Assembly (NCBI GenBank): GCA_902778535.1
Contig: CACYYG010000001.1
Coordinates: 62,001-126,000, forward strand
Direction of reading: 5' to 3'
From: an uncultured Prevotellaceae bacterium
GTDB taxonomy: Bacteria; Bacteroidota; Bacteroidia; Bacteroidales; Bacteroidaceae
DNA: 64,000 nt
A model generated the notes under the pieces. It saw nothing but the letters and a program-made list of their open reading frames with translations, was not told the DNA's origin and did no database searches. How positions within the stretch are numbered: position 1 is the stretch's first letter; each line of letters begins with the position of its first letter. The position numbers were made by a program, and so were the translations under genes. This document shows, piece after piece, positions 17,127 to 24,831 of the stretch.

Positions 17127-18888
17127 AAACTTCCATTTGGCATTTTGAGCAGTCAAACTTCAGACGGAAACGCCTTCCGTCACCTAAACGAAGGAAAAGA
17201 GGCTCGCGCCATGTTGGGCGCTGGCCGCCATGACGCACGCAATGGCCCAGTTCGTGGCGGAGGCAATAGCGGCACTGCATGAGCGACCCACCCCCGGCCC
17301 CTCCCTGTGAGGGAGGGGAGTAATTACCTTGCAAGCCCAGGTTATCTGAGGAAGACGTATCACCTTTAAAGCCGAGATTTTCTGAGGAAGGAGTAATTTC
17401 TCCCCTCCCTACAGGGAGGGGTTGGGGGTGGGTCGATACCTCTCTCCTCGCCGCTGCCAGCTGACTGGCGGGAATGAAGTACGGGAAATGGTCGGGCAAG
17501 ATGACACGGTCGCACTCATAGGGCGTACCGCCTAATTTCTTCAGCTCGCGCTCTATCTGCTCACGCTGAGGCGTGCGGGCTTGCTGATGCTGACAGTCGA
17601 TGCGCACAGTCTGCCGACGGCTGCCGTCGTCCATCGTCAGCAGGAAGTCCCTACCCTCTTCGCAGGGCTGTAACGTCATCGTTACGGGAATCTTACGCTC
17701 GGCGCTGGGTTTCATCAGGATGTTCTCCATTGCCTGATCATTGCTGCGATAAAGTCGTGTGCCTGGCCTCAGGCCTGCCGGCATTTGCAAGGGGAAGAGG
17801 CGGTTGCCCTCAGCACGGTTGACGCGAAAGCCCCTCAGCTGTCGCCCGGCATCGAAAAAGCAGAGACCGTCGCCGTTGACAAACGACGCCGTACCCGCCA
17901 CATTGAACGAGCCGGAGCGCAGTTCCTTCACCGTTCCCACATACTGACCGATGGCCTTGGGCGTATCGAAGGAGGCCTGCCGTGACTGGCGGCCATGCAC
18001 GAAATAGGTGGTGTAGCCACGGTTGAAGGTACGGCTGAGATCGGGAGTGAAGGAATAGCTGACACGGCCTTTCGAGGCTCTCATGTACTGTCCGGGATGT
18101 GCGGCGATGTATTGGTTGAGCAGCTGACTGTAGGCCGCAGTGACGTTCTTCACATAAGCCACATCCTTCAGGCGTCCTTCTATCTTGAAAGACATGGCAC
18201 CGGCTTCGATGAGCTCAGCCAGATGGGCACTGAGGTTGAGGTCTTTCAGCGAGAGCAGGTGGCGCTGATGCTCCAGCTCACGGCCGTCGGCATCGAGCAG
18301 GTCGAACTGCATCCGGCAGAACTGCGCACACTCACCACGGTTGGCAGAGCGGCCGAAACAGTGTTCCGAGGCATAGCAGCGGCCGGAATAGCTGACGCAG
18401 AGGGCGCCGTGCACAAACACTTCAAGTTCCATCTGCGGCACAGCATCGTGGATGGCACGAATCTCGTCTACGCTCAGCTCGCGGGCCAGCACGGCGCGAC
18501 GGAAGCCCTGCTGCCACAGCCACGCCACCTTGTCGGCAGTGCGGTTGTCGGCCTGCGTGGAGGCATGCAGCTTTAATGAAACTTCACTCAGAAGACGCAT
18601 ATCCTGTATGAGGACTGCATCGACGCCGGCGTCATTCAGCTGCTGAAGCAAGAGGCGGGCCTGCGGCAGCTCGTCGTCATACAACAGCGTGTTGACCGTG
18701 GCGTAGACCTTGGCATCGAAAACGTGGGCATAGCGGCATAGCTCGGCAATGTCGGCCACGCTGTTGCCTGCGGCGGCACGTGCGCCAAACTGCGGCGGTC
18801 CGATATAGACGGCATCGGCACCGTGGTCGATGGCGGCCTTGCCACACTCCAGGTTCTTTGCAGGTGCCAGCAGTTCCAACGTTCTCAT
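17113..18888 (-). CDS. Peptidase U32 family protein (RlhA/TrhP-like RNA hydroxylation factor)
   Basis: A 591-residue U32 protein. The TIM-barrel start LELLAPAKNLECGKAAIDHGADAVYIG and the signature around RCYASEHCFGRSANRGECAQFCR are clear. Despite the peptidase name, characterised bacterial U32 proteins (RlhA, TrhP) are needed for hydroxylation of 23S rRNA or tRNA, with prephenate as cofactor precursor; whether that holds here is inference. Residues about 485-535 are an in-frame 150-bp palindromic insertion in a linker between the U32 C-terminal region and a Cys-rich tail (CRYCLRHELGHC; CSKCQMEVY). It follows metA by 10 bases. Confidence 0.85.
   Translation of the reverse strand: MRTLELLAPAKNLECGKAAIDHGADAVYIGPPQFGARAAAGNSVADIAELCRYAHVFDAKVYATVNTLLYDDELPQARLLLQQLNDAGVDAVLIQDMRLLSEVSLKLHASTQADNRTADKVAWLWQQGFRRAVLARELSVDEIRAIHDAVPQMELEVFVHGALCVSYSGRCYASEHCFGRSANRGECAQFCRMQFDLLDADGRELEHQRHLLSLKDLNLSAHLAELIEAGAMSFKIEGRLKDVAYVKNVTAAYSQLLNQYIAAHPGQYMRASKGRVSYSFTPDLSRTFNRGYTTYFVHGRQSRQASFDTPKAIGQYVGTVKELRSGSFNVAGTASFVNGDGLCFFDAGRQLRGFRVNRAEGNRLFPLQMPAGLRPGTRLYRSNDQAMENILMKPSAERKIPVTMTLQPCEEGRDFLLTMDDGSRRQTVRIDCQHQQARTPQREQIERELKKLGGTPYECDRVILPDHFPYFIPASQLAAARREVSTHPQPLPVGRGEITPSSENLGFKGDTSSSDNLGLQGNYSPPSQGGAGGGSLMQCRYCLRHELGHCVRHGGQRPTWREPLFLRLGDGRRFRLKFDCSKCQMEVYAEK
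17285..17434. mobile_element. 150-bp in-frame palindromic element inside the U32 gene
   Basis: The element is bounded by 11-bp perfect inverted repeats (GACCCACCCCC at 17285-17295, GGGGGTGGGTC at 17424-17434). Inside each end is a CCCTCCCT/AGGGAGGG hairpin. The middle has a duplicated motif, seen in protein as SSENLGFKGDT and SSDNLGLQGNY. Its length, 150 bases, is exactly 50 codons with no stop, so the gene stays open. No transposase is encoded, so it is MITE-like. The translated ends (THPQPLPVGRG; SPPSQGGAGGG) have the low-complexity look of palindromic elements seen in Bacteroidota. Confidence 0.75.
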
Positions 18889-18898
18889 AGCTCTGCTT

Positions 18899-19816
18899 TT
18901 AATGAATGGACGTGATGTCGTAGGGCGTCTCCTGATAGACGTAATAGTTCACCCAGTTATTATAAAAAAGATTCGCATGTGCGCGCCAAGTCACCAGCGG
19001 CGGCAGGTCAGGATTATTGTCCTTGTAATAATTGCGGGGCATATCCACGTCACTGCGTATGCCACGGTCGCGACGGTATTCATTGTCGAGCGTGTTGGGG
19101 GCATATTCCAAGTGACCGGTGATGAAGAACTCGCGGCCTCCGCGTGCCATGACAATACTGACACCACTGTCGTCCGACTCGGCAATCAGACTGAGCTCGG
19201 GATGCTGGAGAATGTCGTCGCGCCGTATCTCGGTGTGGCGGCTGTGAGGCATCATAAACACATCGTCGAAGCCGCGGAAAATGGGCAGGCGCTTCTCTAA
19301 TGCGTACTGCGGGAAGATGCCGAACATTTTCTTCTCTAACGGATACTTCGGCACTCCATAGTAGTGATAGAGTCCGGCCTGTGCCGCCCAGCAGATGAAA
19401 AGGGTGCTGGTGACATGAGTACGGGCCCAGTCGAAAATGTCGGTAATCTCGTCCCAGTAGGTTACTTTCTCATACTCCAACTGCTCCACGGGGGCACCGG
19501 TGACAATCATGCCGTCGAACTTCTCAGAGCGCATGTCGGCAAAGTCGCGGTAGAACATCATCATGTGTTCAATGGGCGTATTCTTCGAGGTGTGGCTGCG
19601 CAGCTTCATGAAGTTGATGTCCATCTGCAGCGGTGTGTTAGACAACAAGCGGATGAGGTCGGTCTCAGTGGTGATTTTCAGCGGCATCAGGTTCAGAATC
19701 ACGATACGCAACGGACGGATGTCCTGAGCGTGCGCCCTGGTGCTGTCCATCACGAAGATGTTCTCATTTTTCAGAATGTCAATCGCCGGAAGTCTGTCTG
19801 GAAGTCTAAGTGGCAT
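18899..19816 (-). CDS. metAA: Homoserine O-acetyltransferase (MetA family)
   Basis: A 305-residue MetA-type acyltransferase for the first committed step of methionine synthesis. The catalytic residues can be counted: Cys142 in FICWAAQAG, His235 and Glu237 in TGHLEYAP. Residue 111 is Glu (TGAPVEQLEY), the residue that in studied MetA enzymes selects acetyl-CoA; Gly at that place selects succinyl-CoA. O-acetylhomoserine as product fits metY at 28849. The gene is preceded by a 37-residue small ORF on the same transcript and followed at 10 bases by the U32 gene. Confidence 0.93.
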   Translation of the reverse strand: MPLRLPDRLPAIDILKNENIFVMDSTRAHAQDIRPLRIVILNLMPLKITTETDLIRLLSNTPLQMDINFMKLRSHTSKNTPIEHMMMFYRDFADMRSEKFDGMIVTGAPVEQLEYEKVTYWDEITDIFDWARTHVTSTLFICWAAQAGLYHYYGVPKYPLEKKMFGIFPQYALEKRLPIFRGFDDVFMMPHSRHTEIRRDDILQHPELSLIAESDDSGVSIVMARGGREFFITGHLEYAPNTLDNEYRRDRGIRSDVDMPRNYYKDNNPDLPPLVTWRAHANLFYNNWVNYYVYQETPYDITSIH

Positions 19817-19828
19817 GTTTTTTAAGAA

Positions 19829-19842
19829 TGAGAGGTGAGAGA
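19829..19842 (-). repeat. Two heptamer units just before metA
   Basis: On the minus strand CTCACCT followed by CTCATTC lies between the small ORF stop and the metA start. These are the same CTCACCN-type heptamers found inside five genes in this window, here in the leader where a ribosome binding site would be. Confidence 0.6.
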
Positions 19843-19850
19843 TATACTGA

Positions 19851-19964
19851 TTATTCTACTATGGCGACTATGGCAGATACGCTGTCGGAGCATCCGCCCC
19901 ATCCACTTGCTGCCAGGCGCTCTGGCATGCATGAAGCAGGACGCTGTGTTTTTTTGTCAGTCAT
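19851..19964 (-). CDS. 37-residue small ORF upstream of metA
   Basis: ATG at 19964, stop TAA at 19851. It begins MTDKKTQRPASCMPERLAAS and ends GWGGCSDSVSAIVAIVE. It has a charged, Lys/Arg-containing first half, two Cys (12 and 25) and a Gly-Trp-Gly-Gly-Cys stretch, and ends in a short hydrophobic segment. A consensus promoter lies 31 bases upstream of its start and metA begins 34 bases after its stop, so it should be the first reading frame of the metA transcript. It could be a leader peptide, a small functional protein or a modified-peptide precursor. I do not recognise a family. Confidence 0.6.
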   Translation of the reverse strand: MTDKKTQRPASCMPERLAASGWGGCSDSVSAIVAIVE

Positions 19965-19995
19965 AGCTTTTTATATAAATACCTAAATTTTAGTG

Positions 19996-20027
19996 CAAAA
20001 TTATACTTTTTTTCTGAGCGCTCCAAA
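19996..20027 (-). promoter_or_regulatory. Promoter of the small ORF-metA transcript
   Basis: On the minus strand TTTG (20024-20027), a 20-base spacer and TAATTTTG (19996-20003) match the Bacteroidota consensus exactly. The start of transcription is expected near 19990, giving a leader of about 25 bases before the small ORF. Confidence 0.75.
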
Positions 20028-20059
20028 TATCTCGTGCATTATTTCGTATCGTTCCCTTT

Positions 20060-20145
20060 TGTAACCATGTGGGTTACTGACTGTAACTCGCATGGTTACT
20101 GACAGTAACCCACGTGGTTACTGTCAGTAACCCGCGATGTTACCG
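20060..20145. repeat. GTAACC palindromic intergenic repeat, copy 2
   Basis: The same design as 859-943: GTAACC/GGTTAC words including CAGTAACCCACGTGGTTACTG, ending GCGATGTTACCGA, with a few substitutions (ATGTGGG for ACGTGGG, TCGCATGG for CACCGTGG). Here it lies between divergent promoters and not downstream of genes. Confidence 0.8.
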
Positions 20146-20297
20146 AAGTTTTCAAGAATTATGGCATCATCGCCCTAAGCCGGCTTCACAAAATTGATTG
20201 AGTCTGCGGCAAACAATGGCCGTGACAGCAGAAAAACGGAATTGTAAAATTTTCAAAAATAATGGACAGCAAGTAGACCGTTTTACGTTTTTCTTCG

Positions 20298-20305
20298 TAC
20301 ATTTG
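20298..20305 (+). promoter_or_regulatory. -7 element of the relA promoter
   Basis: TACATTTG followed by CAG fits the TAnnTTTG box, 27 bases before the relA ATG. No clear TTTG is found at the -33 distance. Confidence 0.5.
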
Positions 20306-20331
20306 CAGAGAGAAACAGACGGAACAATGAC

Positions 20332-22635
20332 ATGACAACACAGCACATAGATTTTAGCAACGATGAACGCGAGCTGGCACTACAGCTCTACTCACAGCTG
20401 AAAGAGAAGATCACTGCATCGCTTCAGCAGGGCGACGAGACCTGTATCAGGCAGCATCTGATGACTGCCATCGAGCAGGGACAGGTAAACCGCGATGCTT
20501 TCGGTTTGAACCCTGTGGTATCGAGCCTGCAGACAGCACTTTTGGCCGTCGACGAGATTGGCCTCAAGCGCGACGCCGTGGTAGCCATCATGCTGCACCC
20601 ATGCGTGGAGGGCGGACAACTCACCATCGACGAGGCCGGTGCACAGTTTGGGTTGCCCGTAGGCCGCATCCTGCACGGGCTGCACCGCATCGAGGAGCTG
20701 TCTGCCAACGACAAGGCCACCGACAACCCCTTGCAGGCATCATCAGCGACGGGAACACCCAGCCTCTCGGGTGTGCAGGGCGAGAATTTCCGCAACCTGC
20801 TCATCTCGCTGGCTGAAGATATGCGCGTTATCCTCATCATGATTGCCTCGCGTGTCAACCTCATGCGGCAGATTCGCGACACCGACAACACGGAAGCCCG
20901 ACGCGAGGTGAGCCAGGAAGCCGCCTACCTCTACGCGCCCTTGGCTCACAAGCTGGGACTTTATAAGCTAAAGAGCGAGTTAGAAGACCTCTCGTTGAAG
21001 TATCTTGAAACCGAGGCTTACTATCACATCAAGGAGAAACTGAACGCCACAAAAGCCGCACGTGATGCTTACATAGAAAGATTCATCAAGCCTATAAACG
21101 AGAAACTTACAGCTGCTGGATTAAAGTTCCACATGAAGGGACGCACGAAGAGCATTCACTCCATTTGGCAGAAGATGAAAAAGCAGAAATGCGCCTTCGA
21201 GGGCGTCTACGATCTCTTCGCCATCCGCATCATCATCGACTGCCCACCGGAGGAGGAGAAACTGCAGTGCTGGAAGACGTTTGCCATCATCACCGACATG
21301 TACACCTCGAACCCAAAGCGTATGCGCGACTGGCTCAGCGTGCCGAAGTCCAACGGCTATGAGAGCCTGCACATCACCGTCTTAGGACCCGAGAAGAAGT
21401 GGGTGGAAGTGCAGATACGCACCGAGCGCATGGACGAAGTGGCTGAGCGCGGTGTAGCCGCCCACTGGCGCTACAAAGGCGTGAAGGCCGACACTGGCGG
21501 CATGGACGAGTGGCTGCGCAGCATCCGTCAGATGCTGGAAAACGCCGACGACGGTATGCAGGCGATGGACGAGCTGCGCATGGAACTGCAGGACGAGGAA
21601 GTCTACGTCTTCACACCTCGCGGCGACCTGATGAAGTTCCCGCAGGGCGCCACTGTGCTCGACATGGCCTACTACATCCACTCGAAGGTAGGCTCGGCCT
21701 GCACCGGCGCACGCATCCGCTCGGCAGAAGGACGCTCACAGGGCGACAACGGCCGTGTGGTCACTTTCCGACAGCAGCTGCACAGCGGCGACCAGGTGGA
21801 GATTCTCACCTCCAGCACACAGCGGCCCAAGCAGGAATGGCTCAACATCGTGAAGACGTCGAGGGCCAAAGCGAAGATTCGTCTTGCCCTGAAAGAGACG
21901 CAGCAGAAGGACGCACTTCTTGTTAAAGAAATGCTTGAACGAAAATTCCGCAACCGCAAGATAGAGCTGGAGGAATCAGTAATGATGCGCACCATGAAGA
22001 AGCTGGGCTACAAAGAGGCCAGCGACTTCTATCGTGACCTCGCAGCCGAGTCGCTTGACATGACCACCGTCATCGACAAATACGTCGAGTTGCAGCAGGG
22101 CGACAAGGCTCCCGTAGGCGACACTCGCTCAGCGGAGGAATTTGTCTTGGAGACCTCACACCTCTCACCACTCACCACTCATCATTCAGACGACGTACTC
22201 GTCATCGGCAAGGACCTGAAAGGCGTTGACTACCAGCTGGCGCATTGCTGCAACCCCATCTACGGCGACCAAGTGTTCGGCTTCGTCACCGTCAACGGAG
22301 GCATCAAGATTCACCGCTGCGACTGCCCCAACGCGCCTGAAATGCGCCGCCGCTTCGGCTACCGCATCGTCAAGGCGAAATGGAGCGGCAAGGGCGAGTC
22401 GCAGTATCAAATTACGCTGCGCGTCATCGGCAACGACGACCTGGGCATCGTCAACAATCTCACCAGCATCATCTCGAAGGACGAGAAGCTGCTCCTGCGC
22501 AGCATCAACATCGACTCGCACGACGGACTGTTCCGCGGCAACCTCACGGTGATGATGAGCGATACAGCACGCCTGGAGGCCCTCATCAAGAAGCTACGCA
22601 CGGTGAAAGGCGTCAAACAAGTGGAAAGAATATGA
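20332..22635 (+). CDS. relA: RelA/SpoT-family (p)ppGpp synthetase with degenerate hydrolase domain
   Basis: A 767-residue RSH protein of the stringent response. The synthetase domain is intact in its main motifs (GRTKSIHSIWQKMKKQ near 270, GVYDLFAIRIII near 291, NGYESLHITV, WVEVQIRT). A TGS domain (VYVFTPRGDLMKFPQGATVLDMA), a conserved Cys region (HCCNPIYGDQV) and a C-terminal ACT domain (GIVNNLTSIISKDEKLLLRS) follow. The HD hydrolase motifs are missing: His89-Pro90 stands where His-Asp is expected, and IASRVNLMRQ stands for the ADRLHN motif. It is therefore probably synthesis-only, with a separate hydrolase elsewhere. A CT-rich heptamer insertion (22157-22184) lies before the Cys region. Confidence 0.92.
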   Translation: MTTQHIDFSNDERELALQLYSQLKEKITASLQQGDETCIRQHLMTAIEQGQVNRDAFGLNPVVSSLQTALLAVDEIGLKRDAVVAIMLHPCVEGGQLTIDEAGAQFGLPVGRILHGLHRIEELSANDKATDNPLQASSATGTPSLSGVQGENFRNLLISLAEDMRVILIMIASRVNLMRQIRDTDNTEARREVSQEAAYLYAPLAHKLGLYKLKSELEDLSLKYLETEAYYHIKEKLNATKAARDAYIERFIKPINEKLTAAGLKFHMKGRTKSIHSIWQKMKKQKCAFEGVYDLFAIRIIIDCPPEEEKLQCWKTFAIITDMYTSNPKRMRDWLSVPKSNGYESLHITVLGPEKKWVEVQIRTERMDEVAERGVAAHWRYKGVKADTGGMDEWLRSIRQMLENADDGMQAMDELRMELQDEEVYVFTPRGDLMKFPQGATVLDMAYYIHSKVGSACTGARIRSAEGRSQGDNGRVVTFRQQLHSGDQVEILTSSTQRPKQEWLNIVKTSRAKAKIRLALKETQQKDALLVKEMLERKFRNRKIELEESVMMRTMKKLGYKEASDFYRDLAAESLDMTTVIDKYVELQQGDKAPVGDTRSAEEFVLETSHLSPLTTHHSDDVLVIGKDLKGVDYQLAHCCNPIYGDQVFGFVTVNGGIKIHRCDCPNAPEMRRRFGYRIVKAKWSGKGESQYQITLRVIGNDDLGIVNNLTSIISKDEKLLLRSINIDSHDGLFRGNLTVMMSDTARLEALIKKLRTVKGVKQVERI
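22157..22184 (+). repeat. In-frame CTCACCN heptamer repeat inside relA
   Basis: Four units, CACACCT, CTCACCA, CTCACCA, CTCATCA, read as SHLSPLTTHH in the linker between the TGS and Cys regions of RelA. A change by one unit would shift the frame and remove the C-terminal regulatory domains. Confidence 0.85.
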
Positions 22636-23390
22636 TCAGCAAGAACCAAATCAAGTTTGTGAAGCAGCTGGAGATGAAAAAGCACCGCCAGCGCGAGGGG
22701 CTGTTCGTGGCCGAAGGGCCGAAGGTGGTGGGCGACCTGCTGGCCGCGGGCTTCGAGCCGCACACGATATATGCCACTGAGGAATGGGGAGAAAATCTCA
22801 CCTCTCACCTCTCAGCCCTCACCTCAACAGTTACTCCCGACGAGCTGCGCAAGCTCAGTTTCCTGCAGCACCCGCAGCAGGTGCTCGCCGTCTTCCGCAT
22901 CCGCAACAGAAGTAATGAAGCCCCCTCGGGGGCCGTAGGGGGGGCTTCGCTTACCCTTGCCCTCGACAGCATCCAGGACCCAGGCAACCTGGGCACCATC
23001 ATACGCATCGCCGACTGGTTCGGCATTGACAGTATCATCTGCTCCCTTGACACCGCCGACGCCTGGAGCCCCAAGGTAGTGCAGGCAACGATGGGAAGCA
23101 TTGCACGCGTTGCCATCAGCTATACCGACCTGAAAGAATATCTGAGCCATACTGCCCTGCCTGTTTGCGGCACGTTGCTCGACGGCGACAACATCTACAC
23201 ACAGGAATTGCCCCAGGAAGCCATCATCGTGATGGGCAACGAGGGCAACGGCATCAGCCCCGACATCCGGCAGCTCGTCACACACCGCCTGTTCATCCCC
23301 CAGTATCGCCACGGCGCCGAGAGCCTCAACGTAGCCATCGCCACAGCCATCACCTGTGCAGAGTTCCGCCGCAGATTTGCAGCTGGCTGA
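22632..23390 (+). CDS. TrmH-family RNA 2'-O-methyltransferase
   Basis: 252 residues from the ATG at 22632, which overlaps the relA stop (ATGA). The N-terminal substrate-binding domain (IKFVKQLEMKKHRQREGLFVAEGPKVV) and the SPOUT catalytic domain with its three motifs are visible: LDSIQDPGNLGTIIRIADWFG, VMGNEGNGIS and IPQYRHGAESLNVAIATAI. These enzymes methylate rRNA or tRNA ribose using S-adenosylmethionine and bind through a trefoil knot. The exact target is not predictable. The region between the domains has two foreign in-frame repeats: a heptamer array (22797-22824) and a 32-bp GC-rich palindrome (22917-22948). Confidence 0.9.
   Translation: MISKNQIKFVKQLEMKKHRQREGLFVAEGPKVVGDLLAAGFEPHTIYATEEWGENLTSHLSALTSTVTPDELRKLSFLQHPQQVLAVFRIRNRSNEAPSGAVGGASLTLALDSIQDPGNLGTIIRIADWFGIDSIICSLDTADAWSPKVVQATMGSIARVAISYTDLKEYLSHTALPVCGTLLDGDNIYTQELPQEAIIVMGNEGNGISPDIRQLVTHRLFIPQYRHGAESLNVAIATAITCAEFRRRFAAG
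22797..22824 (+). repeat. In-frame CTCACCN heptamer repeat inside the TrmH-type gene
   Basis: Four perfectly phased units, CTCACCT, CTCACCT, CTCAGCC, CTCACCT, translated as LTSHLSALTS. Confidence 0.88.
22917..22948 (+). repeat. 32-bp in-frame palindrome inside the TrmH-type gene
   Basis: Arms GAAGCCCCC (22917-22925) and GGGGGCTTC (22940-22948) with an inner CCCCCTCGGGGG hairpin. It is read as EAPSGAVGGAS in the inter-domain linker. It resembles small GC-rich palindromic repeats that spread through genomes, but differs in sequence from the 150-bp element in the U32 gene. Confidence 0.7.
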
Positions 23391-23437
23391 CATGCCTCTT
23401 TCTTTCGGCTTTTTTCAGCATTTTTTCCACCTTTTCT

Positions 23438-23486
23438 TTTGCCATATCAGAAAATGTTGCTAACTTTGCCGCACTTTTCGAAAAGT
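23438..23486 (+). promoter_or_regulatory. Promoter and palindromic operator candidate of the vor operon
   Basis: TTTG at 23438-23441, a 19-base spacer and TAACTTTG at 23461-23468 form a consensus promoter. At 23473-23486, where transcription should start, lies the perfect 14-bp palindrome ACTTTTCGAAAAGT. A regulator bound there would block initiation. Confidence 0.65.
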
Positions 23487-23508
23487 AACATTTTTTAATC
23501 TAAACGAT

Positions 23509-23736
23509 ATGGCAAAAATGAAAGGCGCCATCGTCATCGACACCGCCCGATGCAAGGGATGCGTGCTCTGCGTGGAAGCATGTCCGCAGAACGTCATCGC
23601 GCTCGCCGGCAAGGTCAATGTACATGGCTATCCCTATGTAGAAGCCGTCAACGAGGAAGCCTGCGTGGGCTGCGCTTCCTGCGGCATCGTGTGCCCTGAT
23701 GGGTGCATCACAGTTTATCGTAAGAAAATCAGTTAG
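23509..23736 (+). CDS. vorD: 2-ketoisovalerate ferredoxin oxidoreductase, ferredoxin-like delta subunit
   Basis: 75 residues with two 4Fe-4S motifs, CKGCVLCVEACPQ and CVGCASCGIVCPD. It carries electrons from the TPP subunit to soluble ferredoxin. It is the first gene of the four-gene operon; its stop overlaps a GTG just before the next ATG. Confidence 0.9.
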   Translation: MAKMKGAIVIDTARCKGCVLCVEACPQNVIALAGKVNVHGYPYVEAVNEEACVGCASCGIVCPDGCITVYRKKIS

Positions 23737-23738
23737 TG

Positions 23739-24821
23739 ATGGAACAGAAAGAAGTTGTATTGATGAAAGGCAACGAGGCCATTGCCCGCGCTGCCATCCG
23801 CTGTGGAGTGGACGGATACTTCGGCTATCCCATCACGCCGCAGAGTGAAGTGATTGAGACGCTGGCTGAGCTGAAGCCCTGGGAGACCACCGGTATGCAG
23901 GTGGTGCAGGCCGAGAGCGAGCTGGCAAGTATCTATATGGTGTATGGCGCTGCCGGAGCAGGCAAACGCGCTATGACCTCCAGCAGCTCGCCCGGCGTGG
24001 CGCTGATGCAGGAGGGTATCACCTACCTGGCCGGCGCCGAGCTGCCCGCACTCATCGTCAACGTACAGCGCGGCGGCCCCGGACTGGGCACCATACAGCC
24101 CTCGCAGGGCGACTATTTCCAGGCTACGCGTGGCGGCGGCAACGGCGACTACAACGTCATCGTGCTGGCTCCTGCTTCCGTACAGGAAATGGCTGACTTC
24201 GTTGACCTGGCCTTCGAGCTGGCCTTCAAGTATCGCAACCCGGCCATGATTCTCTCTGACGGTGTCATCGGCCAGATGATGGAGAAGGTGGTGCTGCCGC
24301 CGTTCAAGCCCCGCCGCACCGACGAAGAGGTGATCGCACAGTGCCCTTGGGCCTCGACAGGCAAGACCAAGGACCGCCAGCGCAACGTCATCACCTCGCT
24401 AGAGCTGAAGCCCGAGATCATGGAGCAGCGCAACCTCGCCCTGCAGGAAAAATACCGTCAGATCAAGGAGAACGAGGTGCGCTATGAGACGCAGCAGCTG
24501 GACGATGCCGAGTATATGATTGTGGCCTTCGGCTCTGCCGCCCGCATCGCCGAGAAGAGCGTCGAGCTGGCCCGTGCCGAGGGCATCAAGGTTGGGCTCT
24601 TCCGTCCCATCACGCTGTGGCCCTTCCCCACAAAGGAGATTGCAGCTATGGCCAAGGGCAAGAAGGGTGTGCTCGTGGTGGAGATCAACGCCGGACAGAT
24701 GGTGCAGGATGTGCGCCTGAGCATCAACGGTGCCGAACCCGTAGAGCAGTTCGGCCGTCTCGGCGGCATCGTTCCCGATCCGGAAGAGATTGTGGATGCA
24801 CTGAAGACAAAATTAATGTAA
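23739..24821 (+). CDS. vorB: 2-ketoisovalerate ferredoxin oxidoreductase, alpha-type subunit
   Basis: 360 residues; the ATG at 23739 is preferred to an overlapping GTG at 23736. It holds the pyruvate:ferredoxin oxidoreductase domain I and II folds (GYPITPQSEVIETLA; SSSSPGVALMQEGITYLAGAELP; FGSAARIAEKSVELA). With the TPP-binding beta and the gamma subunit it converts branched-chain 2-oxoacids and CoA to acyl-CoA, or runs backwards to make 2-oxoacids for amino acid synthesis, common in anaerobic Bacteroidota. Substrate (2-ketoisovalerate versus indolepyruvate or 2-oxoglutarate) is inferred from gene order and similarity. Confidence 0.88.
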   Translation: MEQKEVVLMKGNEAIARAAIRCGVDGYFGYPITPQSEVIETLAELKPWETTGMQVVQAESELASIYMVYGAAGAGKRAMTSSSSPGVALMQEGITYLAGAELPALIVNVQRGGPGLGTIQPSQGDYFQATRGGGNGDYNVIVLAPASVQEMADFVDLAFELAFKYRNPAMILSDGVIGQMMEKVVLPPFKPRRTDEEVIAQCPWASTGKTKDRQRNVITSLELKPEIMEQRNLALQEKYRQIKENEVRYETQQLDDAEYMIVAFGSAARIAEKSVELARAEGIKVGLFRPITLWPFPTKEIAAMAKGKKGVLVVEINAGQMVQDVRLSINGAEPVEQFGRLGGIVPDPEEIVDALKTKLM

Positions 24822-24831
24822 GAGTGAGACT

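Larger units (their letters stand above)
19965..20331. other. Divergent gene-free region between the metA leader and relA
   Basis: About 365 bases. It contains the metA-side promoter (19996-20027), the second GTAACC palindromic repeat (20060-20145) and the relA -7 element (20298-20305). The remainder (about 20146-20297) shows no gene or further repeat that I can support. Confidence 0.6.

Noticed and set aside
19851-20003. A SAM riboswitch before metA
   Set aside because: The leader is largely taken up by an open reading frame and I cannot find a conserved riboswitch core or a terminator-antiterminator pair.
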